From assembly GCF_014197615.1 (NCBI RefSeq), contig NZ_JACIFY010000001.1, positions 310,001 through 374,000 on the forward strand: DNA of 64,000 bases, given 5' to 3'. How positions within the stretch are numbered: the first letter of the stretch is position 1; the number at the start of each line of letters is the position of its first letter. Position numbers and translations under genes: made by a program. Shown here in pieces: positions 10,123 through 20,770 of the stretch. Source of the stretch: Rhizobium esperanzae. Lineage in GTDB: Bacteria > Pseudomonadota > Alphaproteobacteria > Rhizobiales > Rhizobiaceae. Under the pieces are notes generated by a model. It ran no database searches. It had not been told where the DNA came from and saw only the letters and a list, made by a program, of their open reading frames with translations.

Positions 10123-10231
10123 CTAAAGCATGTCGCGCAAAACTGTGCAGCGGTTTTGCGGCAACGACAATGCGTACAAACAAAGAGCCAAAGCGCAAAG
10201 AGCGAATCTGAAAGATCGCGACGCGCTTTAG
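10123..10231. repeat. RIME-like rhizobial intergenic repeat, full-length copy
   Basis: The 109-bp element has imperfect terminal inverted repeats (CTAAAGCATGTCGCGC at the left; TCGCGACGCGCTTTAG at the right, 13 of 16 matching) and an internal hairpin CGCAAAAC / GTTTTGCG (10136-10143 and 10153-10160). A shorter copy lies at 22329-22414. The mosaic of two palindromes resembles the Rhizobium-specific intergenic mosaic elements (RIME). The right terminus overlaps the stop codon of the minus-strand lipoprotein gene. Confidence 0.75.
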
Positions 10232-10686
10232 CGGCCGCGCCCGCTGAGCGAGAATACCGAGCGTATTCTTGCTGCAACGTCATCGGCCAATATCGCGTCG
10301 GCAAGCTTGGGGTCGGCGGCGATGCTGGTCACGTCGAAGGCGCTGACGGCGATAACCGAGCCGTCCTCGACCGAGGCAGCGTCGATGCTGATCTTGGCGA
10401 CATTGCGGTCCTTCTGGAAGCCGAGGCCTTTCTCGATGGATACCACGCGGATCGTCAGCACCACCCGAGGCAGCACGGTATCGCGGGTGGTGACGTTGAT
10501 CGCGGCGTTGACGCGGTCGTTAATACCGGAAAGCAGCGCGGCCGGCATGTTCGGGCCGGAGAGGACGACGGCGCTGCGCACGTCGTACATCGGTGCCTCC
10601 GGCTTTTGGGCCGAGAGGCTGGCGCAGGCCGTGAGCGCCACACAAAAGAGTGTGGCCCGGCAAAAACACGACCTCAGCCAATTCAT
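10228..10686 (-). CDS. Putative lipoprotein of unknown function
   Basis: The 152-residue product has a lipoprotein signal: hydrophobic stretch ending in the lipobox LTAC, so the mature protein would be anchored via that Cys. The rest reads as a beta-rich domain (MYDVRSAVVLSG, VVLTIRVVSIEKGLGF, GSVIAVSAFDVTSI) of no family I recognise. The TAA stop lies inside the end of the RIME-like element. The ATG at 10686 is preferred to the GTG at 10701 because it puts the positive N-terminus directly before the hydrophobic core. Confidence 0.72.
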   Translation of the reverse strand: MNWLRSCFCRATLFCVALTACASLSAQKPEAPMYDVRSAVVLSGPNMPAALLSGINDRVNAAINVTTRDTVLPRVVLTIRVVSIEKGLGFQKDRNVAKISIDAASVEDGSVIAVSAFDVTSIAADPKLADAILADDVAARIRSVFSLSGRGR

Positions 10687-10752
10687 TACAAAATCCCGCA
10701 CGCCCCATTGGAGTCGCAGATTTCGTCATAATGCCCGGGAAGGCAATATGTT

Positions 10753-11538
10753 TCAGGTGCTTAGGGCGAAAAAAACATCCGTCGCCGCCTTGAACTCGGC
10801 AAAGCGCTTGGCGCGGCGCTCCTCGGCCTCCTCGTCATTGCCCCAATGCTCGATCGTCCAGTCTTCATCGAGATGGGCAAGCGACCAGGCCTCCTCCATC
10901 GTCAAGCGGCCGCAGGCGAAGGCAAGCGCCAGGATCGCCGAACCTGTGAGCGTAGTGACGGTGTGGAGTGCTGCAAGCGCCATCGGGCTGTCAAATCTGG
11001 CGAGCGTCACGGCGAAGGCGGCCGTCGCCTCGCGCGGCTGCTCCTGAGGCATCACGCCTTCGATGAGGATGAAGCGGGCGCCGAGATCATTCGCCGCCCA
11101 GTCGACCACGGGATCCCAGCGCTCGGTCTGGCGCTCGACCAGCAGTTCCGGCCCATCGGCCCGGTAACAGATGAGGTCGCTGGAGGAAAAACGCAGGATA
11201 TCCTCGAAGATCGCCTGCTTATTGGCGTCCACGCCGTCGAGTGCCGTATTGACGAGCCGCGTCACCGGCATGGTCATGGGATTGATCTCTTCGCCCTGCG
11301 CCTGCCACTCGGCGGCGACAAGCCGCGCCAGCGCCTCCGTGGGAACGGCGAGAACCTGCCGTGCCGGCGTGCGCACCGTCTTGCCGTCGAGCATAACCGC
11401 AAAACTGCCCTCGTGCGCGCCAACAGCGACATCGGTGTAGAAGCGCTTCGGCAGCGGCTTGTTCATCTGGATCTGCGCCCGCCGGATGGGATCGGGATGG
11501 CTCAGGCCTTCGGAAAGATCGTTCAGCAGATCGCGCAT
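10753..11538 (-). CDS. ATP12-family F1-ATPase assembly chaperone
   Basis: ATP12 proteins bind the F1 alpha subunit during ATP synthase assembly and are found in mitochondria and alphaproteobacteria. The 261 residues include the family features KRFYTDVAVG, VMLDGKTVRTPARQVLAVP, LVAAEWQAQGEEINPMTMPVTRLVNTALDGV and, near the C-terminus, TGSAILALAFACGRLTMEEAWSLAHLDEDWTIEHWGNDEEAEERRA. The gene is ten bases downstream of the HAD gene on the minus strand and probably the last gene of the crcB-rluA-HAD-ATP12 operon. Confidence 0.9.
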   Translation of the reverse strand: MRDLLNDLSEGLSHPDPIRRAQIQMNKPLPKRFYTDVAVGAHEGSFAVMLDGKTVRTPARQVLAVPTEALARLVAAEWQAQGEEINPMTMPVTRLVNTALDGVDANKQAIFEDILRFSSSDLICYRADGPELLVERQTERWDPVVDWAANDLGARFILIEGVMPQEQPREATAAFAVTLARFDSPMALAALHTVTTLTGSAILALAFACGRLTMEEAWSLAHLDEDWTIEHWGNDEEAEERRAKRFAEFKAATDVFFALST

Positions 11539-11547
11539 GGGCTCACC

Positions 11548-12201
11548 TCAGGAAAAATGGCGCAGTATCTCGTTTGGATGATAGGCGATCGCATCGGCGC
11601 CGTTGGCGATCAGCTCATCCACGCTGGCATAACCCCAGGCAACGCCGATCGCCTTGGCGCCTGCGGCCTTTGCCATCTGCATATCGTAAATCGCATCGCC
11701 GATGACAATGGCATAGGTGGCATTGATGCCGGTTTCGTCGCAGCATTCCGTCACCATGGCCGGATGCGGCTTTGACGGGCAATCGTCTGCGGTGCGCGCA
11801 ACGATGAAAGATCGGTCGAAGCCGTGCGTCTCCATCACGAGGTTCAGCCCGCGCCTGGATTTGCCTGTCACCGCGCCGATCAGCAGATCTTCGCGCCCGC
11901 TGATTGCGTCGATCATTTCACGAATGCCGGGAAACAGCGGCTCCCGGTAGTCGAGATCCTGACGCACGATCGAGAACAGCGATTTGTAATGCGCCGTCAT
12001 GTCGATATCTTCCGGCTCGACATGTGGCTTGCCCTGCATGCGGGCAATCGCGATATCGAGCGACAGGCCGATAATGGCCTTGGTATCCTCGAAACGCGGT
12101 TCCGGCTTGCCGAATTTCTCGAAGGTGCGACGCATGGTTTCATGGATCAGCCCGGCGCTGTCGACCAGCGTGCCGTCGCAATCGAAAAGCGCGAGTTTCA
12201 T
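11548..12201 (-). CDS. HAD-family hydrolase, phosphoglycolate phosphatase-like
   Basis: The 217-residue cytoplasmic protein has all four HAD motifs: DCDGTLVDS at residues 8-16 (nucleophile Asp8), the serine/threonine motif in IGAVTGKSRRG, the Lys in SKPHPAM, and the acidic pair in VIGDAIYDMQMAKAAG. The helical cap between motifs I and II places it in the Gph-like subfamily. Substrate is unresolved. Its ATG overlaps the stop of the RluA-family gene by four bases (12198-12201), so the two are translationally coupled. Confidence 0.87.
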   Translation of the reverse strand: MKLALFDCDGTLVDSAGLIHETMRRTFEKFGKPEPRFEDTKAIIGLSLDIAIARMQGKPHVEPEDIDMTAHYKSLFSIVRQDLDYREPLFPGIREMIDAISGREDLLIGAVTGKSRRGLNLVMETHGFDRSFIVARTADDCPSKPHPAMVTECCDETGINATYAIVIGDAIYDMQMAKAAGAKAIGVAWGYASVDELIANGADAIAYHPNEILRHFS

Positions 12202-13190
12202 TCACTGTCCCTTTCAGCGCCGGCAAGGTCGAGACCGAGAAGATTCCAGGTCTGCACCATATGCGGCGGCAGCGGCGCGCTGACGCGCAGGCGGCCGCCG
12301 GAGGGGTGCGGAATGTCGATGTGGCGCGCGTGCAGATGCAGCTTCTTCTGGACGCCGCCAGGAAAATCCCAATTCGGATCATCGTCGAAATATTTCGGAT
12401 CGCCGATGATGGGATGGCCGATATGCAGGGCATGGACGCGCAACTGGTGGGTACGGCCGGTATAAGGCTCCATCTCCAGCCATGCGAGGTTCTGTGCCGC
12501 CGTCTCTACCACGCGGTAGAAGGAAATCGCATGGTCGGCGCCGTCCTCGCCGTGTTTGGCGATGCGCATGCGGTCGCCGTCGGCGGTCGGTTCCTTGACG
12601 AGCCAGGTCGAGATCTTGTCCTCGTGCTTGCGCGGCACGCCCTTGACCAGCGCCCAATAGGTCTTCTTGGTATCGCGCTCGCGGAAGGCGGCCGTCAGCT
12701 TCTGTGCGGCGCCACGCGTGCGGGCGATGACGAGAACGCCTGACGTATCGCGGTCGAGGCGGTGAACGAGCCGTGGCTTTTCCCCCTTCGGGCTGGTCCA
12801 GGCTTCGAGCATCTGGTCGATATGCCGGGCGACACCGGAGCCGCCCTGCACCGCAATACCCGGCGGCTTGTTGAGCACGATGACCTTGTCGTCCTCATGC
12901 AGCACCATGCGCGACAGCAGTTCGAAATCCGACGAATGTTTGAGATCCCTGCCGGCGATCGGCCCGGATTTGACCTTGGCATCGACATCCAGCGGCGGCA
13001 CCCGCACCGTCTGCCCGGGCTGCACGCGCGCATCCGATTTGACACGTCCGCCGTCGACGCGCACCTGGCCGGAGCGCAACAGCTTCTGCAGCGGGCCGAA
13101 ACCGAGCCCGGGAAAATGCACCTTGAACCAGCGATCGAGCCGCATGCCGGCTTCGTCGGGTTCAACCTTGATATGTTCTATGCCAGCCAT
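12198..13190 (-). CDS. RluA-family 23S rRNA pseudouridine synthase (RluC-like)
   Basis: The enzyme isomerises uridine to pseudouridine in RNA. The 330 residues comprise an S4 RNA-binding domain at about residues 15-75 (GMRLDRWFKVHFPGLGFGPLQKLLRSGQVRVDGGRV) and an RluA catalytic domain with HRLDRDTSG at 143-151, catalytic Asp146. The C-terminus has the family YTGRTHQLRVHALHIGHPIIGDPKYF. With the S4 domain and this length, RluC is the closest match, but the target uridines cannot be read. The gene overlaps the downstream HAD gene by four bases. Confidence 0.88.
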   Translation of the reverse strand: MAGIEHIKVEPDEAGMRLDRWFKVHFPGLGFGPLQKLLRSGQVRVDGGRVKSDARVQPGQTVRVPPLDVDAKVKSGPIAGRDLKHSSDFELLSRMVLHEDDKVIVLNKPPGIAVQGGSGVARHIDQMLEAWTSPKGEKPRLVHRLDRDTSGVLVIARTRGAAQKLTAAFRERDTKKTYWALVKGVPRKHEDKISTWLVKEPTADGDRMRIAKHGEDGADHAISFYRVVETAAQNLAWLEMEPYTGRTHQLRVHALHIGHPIIGDPKYFDDDPNWDFPGGVQKKLHLHARHIDIPHPSGGRLRVSAPLPPHMVQTWNLLGLDLAGAERDSE

Positions 13191-13243
13191 AAAAAATCTT
13201 TCGGAAATTGCTGCGCGGGCCGAGCCGGCGTTCTTGCCGCAGC

Positions 13244-13280
13244 CTTTAGAGCATTTTCACGCAAAACGGAAACCGGAATC
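13244..13280. repeat. Short rhizobial repeat fragment
   Basis: The stretch from TTTAGAGCATTTTCACGC through AAAACGGAAACCGG sits between crcB and the RluA-family gene. Its start resembles the end of the RIME-like elements at 10123 and 22329 (CTTTAG, then GCA..T...CGCAAAAC). I read it as a degenerate relative or fragment; only one copy of this exact form is in the window. Confidence 0.4.
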
Positions 13281-13656
13281 AGGCAAAAGCGCGGATGACG
13301 GCAAGCCCGGCGATGACGGCCACCATCGAAAGCCCGACGCTGGCAACGATATAGACACCGCCGGCCACGGCCTCGCCGCGCTCGAACAGCGAGATCGCAT
13401 CCAGCGAGAAGGCCGAGAAGGTGGTGAAACCGCCAAGGAAGCCGGTGATCAGCAACAGGCGCAGTTCCACCGAAGCGTTGAATTTGCGCGCGATCAGTTC
13501 GGCGAAAACACCGATGACGAAGCAGCCGACGACGTTGACGGTAAGGGTGCCCCAGGGAAAGGCCGGACCCATGAGCCGCAACGACCACTGGCCGACATAA
13601 TATCTGAGAAGGGAACCGATAGCGCCGCCAACGGCAACGAGAAGAGCCTGGATCAT
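13279..13656 (-). CDS. crcB: Fluoride ion channel CrcB/Fluc
   Basis: CrcB exports fluoride as a dual-topology dimer in the inner membrane. The 125-residue protein has four transmembrane helices with diagnostic GGAIGSLLRYYVGQW at the start, FPWGTLTVNVVGCFVIGVF (conserved Asn) and GFLGGFTTFSAFSLDA (the Phe-box/Thr-Thr-Phe-Ser motif). Start ATG gives MIQALLVAVGGAIG, typical for the family. It heads the cluster with the RluA-family, HAD and ATP12 genes. I looked for a fluoride riboswitch upstream and did not find one. Confidence 0.93.
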   Translation of the reverse strand: MIQALLVAVGGAIGSLLRYYVGQWSLRLMGPAFPWGTLTVNVVGCFVIGVFAELIARKFNASVELRLLLITGFLGGFTTFSAFSLDAISLFERGEAVAGGVYIVASVGLSMVAVIAGLAVIRAFA

Positions 13657-13777
13657 CGACCGGATTTATCGCAACTCCGCCGAGATTCCAATCGGGACGG
13701 AACGAATTCTTACCATCCGGTAAAATGCCAATGATTTTATTATGATGGCGCCAAGATCATGCCGATACGCTGGCGGC

Positions 13778-14044
13778 ATGACCCAGCTCCTGTCCGTATC
13801 GGCCAACACCGCTGCCATTGCCTTCGAATCGCTGAGGATCCCTCAACGTGTGGCGACCAGCACTGCCGCCCGCGATGCGCGGCGCATCGCCGACCGGCAA
13901 TTGAAGGCCGACAGCGCCGATCAGGCCGAGGAGCCTTCCAGCATCATCCAGTCGACGGAAGTGGCGCTCGACCTGATGGCCAAAGGCAATCGCCAGCCGC
14001 AGGCCGGCCTCAAGCAGGCCTTGCAATCCTACGAAGAGGTCTGA
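13778..14044 (+). CDS. Small hypothetical protein
   Basis: The 88-residue product (MTQLLSVSANTAAIAFESLRI...) matches no family I know. It is Ala/Gln-rich, helical and without a signal peptide or membrane segment. Support for it being real: it starts 120 bases from the divergent crcB and ends 18 bases before a nested terminator-like hairpin. A weak resemblance of its N-terminus to the small flagellar-rod-like protein at 21964 is not convincing. No strong Shine-Dalgarno is visible, so confidence is moderate. Confidence 0.5.
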   Translation: MTQLLSVSANTAAIAFESLRIPQRVATSTAARDARRIADRQLKADSADQAEEPSSIIQSTEVALDLMAKGNRQPQAGLKQALQSYEEV

Positions 14045-14062
14045 GGCACCGCCTCAACGGCA

Positions 14063-14110
14063 AGCCCGCAAGCCCGGTTGCGACACCGCAACCACCTGCG
14101 GGCTCTTTGT
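14063..14110 (+). terminator. Nested-hairpin terminator
   Basis: An outer stem AGCCCGCA / TGCGGGCT (14063-14070 and 14097-14104) encloses an inner perfect 7-bp hairpin GGTTGCG-ACAC-CGCAACC (14076-14093). CTTTGT follows on the plus strand. It sits between the convergent small hypothetical gene and the copper fusion gene. Confidence 0.7.
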
Positions 14111-14126
14111 CTTACGACGGCGTCGT

Positions 14127-15176
14127 TCACTTGCCCTGCGCTGACAGCACTTGCAGCACCACGTCGACTTTGCCGGCCTTTTCGAAGGTCAGCGTCAGCG
14201 GCACCGTATCGCCCCGCTTGAACGGCGTCTTCACCTTCTGGAACATCAGATGCAGGTTGCCGGGTTCGAGCTTGACCGTCTCGCCGGCGGCAATCGCGAT
14301 GCCGTCCTTCAACTGGCGCATCCGCATGACATTGTCCTTCGTCACCATTTCGTGGATCTGAACCTCGCCTGCGGCAGCCGACGTCACGGACACCAGCCGA
14401 TCATCCGTCTGGCCGTTGTTCTTCACCGTGAAGAAGCCGCCGCCGACCGGCTGGCCGGGCAGCATCGCCTTGGCAAAACCGCCGGAGACTTCGAGATCGC
14501 CGACCTTGACCGTTTCGCCGGCCGGCGCCGCTGCCATCCCGGACATGTCCATGCCGGTCTTGCCGGACATGTCCATTCCGGTTTTACCGGACATGTCCAT
14601 GCCGGCCATGTCGTCATGCTCGTGACCTTGGCCTTCGCCGGCAACGACCTTCAACAGCGGCGCCGGGCTTTTCAGGCCGTGCGCGTCGCCGCCGTCCGCA
14701 GCCACCTGATCCCAGGCCTGGACCGTATCACCGCATATCTGCGTCACCGGAAAGGCGAGCGAAGTGCCGGCCTCGACGCCCGAAACTTTGCCCTGGATGA
14801 CGAAGGTGTCGTAGAAATCGTCGGAGAGATTGCCGCTCTTCCAGCGGATCTCGACGGCGCCTGCCTTCACCTTGTCGCCGTGATTGTCATAGCTCTTCTG
14901 GTAATCGCCTTTGATCACCTCGAGCTCCCAGCCGGCCTTCGGCTGCGGCTTGGCGAAGACGAAGCCTTCCGGCAGCTTGACCCGCACTTCGGTGGTCGCC
15001 TTGCCGTCGCAGCCATGCGGCAGCTGCAGCGTCGCGAGAATGGTGCTCTCCTGCGTCGCTTGCCCGTCGAGGAAAGTCACATGCGCCTCTGCGCCGGCAA
15101 TGGCGGTTGCGGAAACAAGGGCGGCAAGCCCGAATGTCTTGCCAAAGGTCGTGCCAGATTTTTTGATAGTCTTCAT
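14127..15176 (-). CDS. Periplasmic copper protein: YcnI (DUF1775) domain fused to a PCu(A)C copper chaperone
   Basis: The 349-residue protein has a signal peptide with likely cleavage after AEA31, leaving His32 as the mature N-terminus, as in YcnI proteins that bind Cu(II) through a mono-histidine brace. Residues 32-180 are the DUF1775 domain. A Met/His-rich linker follows (GHEHDDM at 184-190, then three GMDMSG units at 192-213). Residues about 220-345 are a PCu(A)C domain with Cu(I) ligands H275-x-M277 and H309-x-M311. It probably hands copper to cytochrome oxidase. Start at 15176 (MKTIKKS) is where the signal begins; a longer open frame has no support. Confidence 0.9.
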   Translation of the reverse strand: MKTIKKSGTTFGKTFGLAALVSATAIAGAEAHVTFLDGQATQESTILATLQLPHGCDGKATTEVRVKLPEGFVFAKPQPKAGWELEVIKGDYQKSYDNHGDKVKAGAVEIRWKSGNLSDDFYDTFVIQGKVSGVEAGTSLAFPVTQICGDTVQAWDQVAADGGDAHGLKSPAPLLKVVAGEGQGHEHDDMAGMDMSGKTGMDMSGKTGMDMSGMAAAPAGETVKVGDLEVSGGFAKAMLPGQPVGGGFFTVKNNGQTDDRLVSVTSAAAGEVQIHEMVTKDNVMRMRQLKDGIAIAAGETVKLEPGNLHLMFQKVKTPFKRGDTVPLTLTFEKAGKVDVVLQVLSAQGK

Positions 15177-15249
15177 CGGATATCTCCTCGCCGGCCACAG
15201 ACTTCTCCTGAGCGGACCGGCATGCTGCGTCATAGGTTGCGGCGGCAGA

Positions 15250-15630
15250 TCAGGCGAGGACGGGCGGCGCGCGGGAATTCGGCCGGATGACGGCGCTTGC
15301 GCCTGTAATGGCCGAGGTTTCGATCGGCGAATTGATGAGCGAACCGAGCTTGCGTTCGAGCCAGGAACCCGCATCGGGTGCCGGTAGAATGAGGCAAGCC
15401 GATAGCCGGCAGGCTTCACAATTCGGCTTGAAAGCGACGGTCTTGCCATCGGCGTCCCTCACCGTGACGCAGAGCGAGGCGAAGGTGCCGTCCGGCAGCA
15501 TATAGGCGGCAGCATGGTAGCCTTCGGAGGCAATGGCTTGTGGCGCCTGATGGGCAAGACCGAGCAAAGCCAGGCTCAATGCGCAAAACATGCGCAGGAA
15601 GAGCGTCGCTTTCAATTCGGTCCGCCGCAT
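15250..15630 (-). CDS. Small exported Cys-containing protein, DUF2946-like
   Basis: The 126-residue product has a signal/anchor (LFLRMFCALSLALLGLAHQAPQAIA) and a short mature domain with C-E-A-C-R-L-S-A-C-L-I-L-P, a cysteine cluster followed by LP as seen in DUF2946 proteins that accompany copper genes; the family call is tentative. The C-terminal PNSRAPPVLA is also typical. It lies 73 bases upstream of the YcnI-PCu(A)C gene in the same direction, so a copper-handling operon is likely. AAGGGG precedes the ATG at 15630. Confidence 0.68.
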   Translation of the reverse strand: MRRTELKATLFLRMFCALSLALLGLAHQAPQAIASEGYHAAAYMLPDGTFASLCVTVRDADGKTVAFKPNCEACRLSACLILPAPDAGSWLERKLGSLINSPIETSAITGASAVIRPNSRAPPVLA

Positions 15631-15796
15631 GAGATCCCCTTCAACAGCAAGCCGCGATAGCCGGTTTCGCCCCCGAATGCAAAACCAGATTTGCCGCAGT
15701 TTAAGGCCTGCTTGGAATAAGACGACAAAAATTTGCTCGGTGACGACATTTGGCGCTTGCCAAGTGCCACAGCCGCCGGATAATTGCGCCAACCTT

Positions 15797-15970
15797 GTTG
15801 GGAGAATCCGGTGCTTTCGCCACCGGTGCCGAAGGAGCAACCGCCCCGGAAACTCTCAGGCCAAAGGACCAGCAAGGGGCAGACGGAACTCTGGAGAGAA
15901 GCGTTCTCGAAACGCTCGCCGAAGGGATAACAATCTCAGGCAAAGGGACAGAGGGGGCTCAGGAGAGAAG
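15797..15970 (+). promoter_or_regulatory. Tandem glycine riboswitch
   Basis: Two consecutive aptamers with the glycine-riboswitch core stand upstream of gcvT. Aptamer 1 (about 15797-15897) contains GCCGAAGGAGCAA, GGAAACTCTCAGGCCAAAGGACC and ends ACTCTGGAGAG. Aptamer 2 (about 15898-15957) repeats GCCGAAGGGATAACAA and TCTCAGGCAAAGGGACAG. Glycine binding is expected to turn on the downstream gcvTHP operon for glycine breakdown. The gap from the aptamers to the gcvT start is about 70 bases. Confidence 0.95.
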
Positions 15971-16037
15971 TGCGCAGCCGCGCCTTCAGATTTGAGCCCG
16001 CGCCTTCGTAAGAAAGCGCAAACCCCGGAGGCGTCTT

Positions 16038-17174
16038 TTGGACGATACTGCTGCCCTGAAGAAAACCCCGCTGCATGGCCTGCATCTTTCGCTTGGCGCC
16101 CGCATGGTGCCGTTCGCAGGCTACGACATGCCGGTGCAATATCCCGCCGGCGTGATGAAGGAACATCTTCATACCCGCACCGAGGCCGGCCTCTTCGATG
16201 TCTCCCATATGGGCCAGGTCATCGTGAGGGCAAAATCGGGCCGCTACGAGGATGCGGCGCTGGCGCTCGAAAGCCTGGTGCCCGTCGACATTCTCGGCCT
16301 TGCCCAAGGCCGCCAGCGCTACGGCTTCTTCACCGACGACAGCGGCTGCATTCTCGACGACCTGATGATCACGCATCTCGACGACCATCTTTTCGTCGTC
16401 GTCAACGCGTCCTGCAAGGAGGCCGATCTCGCCCATCTGCAAGCCCATATCGGCGACCGCTGCGACATCACCCTTCTCGATCGCGCTTTGATCGCGCTGC
16501 AGGGTCCGCGCGCCGTCGAGGTGCTCGCCGAACTCTGGGCGGATGTTGCGGCGATGAAATTCATGGATGTGCGCCACTGCCGCCTGCACGACGTTTCCTG
16601 CCTGGTCTCGCGCTCCGGCTATAGCGGCGAAGACGGCTTCGAAATCTCGATCCCGGCAGACAAGGCGGTCGATGTCACCATGCGGCTGCTCGAGCATCCC
16701 GATGTCCAGGCGATCGGCCTCGGCGCCCGCGACTCGCTGCGCCTCGAAGCCGGCCTCTGCCTCTACGGCAACGATATCGACACAACCACCTCGCCGGTCG
16801 AGGCCGCACTTGAATGGGCTATGCAGAAGGCGCGGCGCTCGGATGGCGTACGCGCCGGCGGCTTCCCGGGCTCCGGCCGTATTCTCTCCGAACTCAAAAA
16901 CGGCGCAGCCCGCCGCCGCGTCGGCCTGAAGCCGGAAGGCAAGGCGCCGGTGCGCGGCCATGCCAAGCTCTATGCCGATGCCGAGGGCAAGGCCGAAATC
17001 GGCGAAGTCACCTCGGGCGGCTTCGGCCCCAGCGTCGAAGGCCCCGTCGCCATGGGCTATGTGCCGGTCTCCCATGCTGCGGCCGGCACGCTCGTCTACG
17101 CCGAGGTGCGCGGCAAATATCTGCCGATCACCGTCAGCGCCCTGCCCTTCGTTAAACCGACCTACAAACGCTAA
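16038..17174 (+). CDS. gcvT: Glycine cleavage system T protein (aminomethyltransferase)
   Basis: GcvT takes the aminomethyl group from the lipoyl arm of GcvH, releases ammonia and forms methylene-tetrahydrofolate. The 378 residues show [24 protein letters not shown], the folate-site region FDVSHMGQV, and [30 protein letters not shown] is also typical. The start is a TTG at 16038 ([12 protein letters not shown]), supported by GGAGG seven bases upstream. It is first in gcvTHP and controlled by the glycine riboswitch. Confidence 0.94.
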   Translation: MDDTAALKKTPLHGLHLSLGARMVPFAGYDMPVQYPAGVMKEHLHTRTEAGLFDVSHMGQVIVRAKSGRYEDAALALESLVPVDILGLAQGRQRYGFFTDDSGCILDDLMITHLDDHLFVVVNASCKEADLAHLQAHIGDRCDITLLDRALIALQGPRAVEVLAELWADVAAMKFMDVRHCRLHDVSCLVSRSGYSGEDGFEISIPADKAVDVTMRLLEHPDVQAIGLGARDSLRLEAGLCLYGNDIDTTTSPVEAALEWAMQKARRSDGVRAGGFPGSGRILSELKNGAARRRVGLKPEGKAPVRGHAKLYADAEGKAEIGEVTSGGFGPSVEGPVAMGYVPVSHAAAGTLVYAEVRGKYLPITVSALPFVKPTYKR

Positions 17175-17197
17175 ACCTTTTCCAGAGAGGACGAACA

Positions 17198-17559
17198 ATG
17201 CTGAAATTCACCGAAGAACATGAATGGCTGCAGATCGAAGGCGGCGTCGCGACGGTCGGCATCACCACCTATGCCGTCGAACAGCTCGGCGACCTGGTTT
17301 TCGTCGAACTGCCGGAAGTCGGCGCGACCTTCTCCAAGAACGGCAATGCCGCGACCGTCGAATCCGTCAAGGCTGCTTCCGACGTCTATTGTCCGCTCGA
17401 CGGCGAGATCACCGAGGTCAATCCGGCCATCGTCGCGGATCCGTCGCTGGTCAATTCCGATCCTCAAGGGGCGGGCTGGTTCTTCAAGCTGAAGCTTGCA
17501 AATGCCGCCGATGCCGACGGCCTGCTCGACGAGGCCGCCTACAAGGAGCTCACCGCGTA

Positions 17560-17560
<1 letters not shown>
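17198..17560 (+). CDS. gcvH: Glycine cleavage system H protein
   Basis: This 120-residue lipoyl carrier shuttles the aminomethyl group between GcvP, GcvT and the L protein. The lipoylation site is Lys58 in [19 protein letters not shown]. The start [19 protein letters not shown] and the end [15 protein letters not shown] are family hallmarks. AGAGAGG lies before the ATG. Its TAA stop overlaps the gcvP start (TAATG at 17558-17562), giving tight translational coupling. LipB, also in the window, starts its lipoylation. Confidence 0.96.
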
Positions 17561-20424
<2,864 letters not shown>

Positions 20425-20432
20425 TATTCGGC

Positions 20433-20461
20433 AAATCCCTCCCGCAATTTGGGAGGGATTT
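20433..20461 (+). terminator. Terminator of the gcvTHP operon
   Basis: An 11-bp perfect stem AAATCCCTCCC / GGGAGGGATTT with a 7-base loop starts nine bases after the gcvP stop. The right arm ends in ATTTC, a short T-run. Confidence 0.8.
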
Positions 20462-20477
20462 CAACTTGCTGATGATT

Positions 20478-20504
20478 TCGTCCTCGGCTTTGTGCCGAGG
20501 ATCT
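20478..20504. repeat. Solitary hairpin repeat, variant of the repeats framing the GIY-YIG cassette
   Basis: The core is stem TCCTCGGC / GCCGAGGA with loop TTTGT, followed by TCTG. The copies at 26685 and 27078 have stem TCCTCGGG / CCCGAGGA, loop CTTGT, followed by TCTA. The eighth stem pair is C-G here and G-C there, a compensatory change that keeps the hairpin. No nuclease gene accompanies this copy. Confidence 0.65.
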
Positions 20505-20520
20505 GTTGCGTATCGATCGC

Positions 20521-20650
20521 CGACGCCTGCCCCTCATCCGGCTGCCGCCCCCTTTTCCCCGTTCTGACGGGGAGAAGGGACATGCCGCACCGCCGCGCCT
20601 CTCAAGCCTCTCATAGGGCACGTCCCCTCGCCCTTAGGAAGGGCAGCTAC
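20521..20650. repeat. Intergenic repeat-like region with a strong hairpin
   Basis: Between gcvP and the lysozyme gene lies a C-rich segment (CCCCTCATCCGGCTGCCG...) containing a 13-bp hairpin, CCCTTTTCCCCGT / ACGGGGAGAAGGG (20550-20562 and 20567-20579, one G.T pair, loop TCTG). It resembles a family of C-rich dispersed repeats common in rhizobial genomes, judged from memory; only one copy is in this window. No gene is evident in it. Confidence 0.45.
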
Positions 20651-20770
20651 CGGCTTCGCGATACGCTCAAATTTAACCTTTCTTAGCAAGTCTCTGTTAG
20701 CAATTCAAAATGGGCGATTTTTCTCCAGGAGGAATGTTGCCGTCGACCTTTGTTTTGCGTGCAGGTTCTC

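Noticed and set aside
13657..13777. Possible fluoride riboswitch upstream of crcB
   Set aside because: I could not find the conserved crcB-motif elements on the minus strand. The region shows only an AT-rich stretch.
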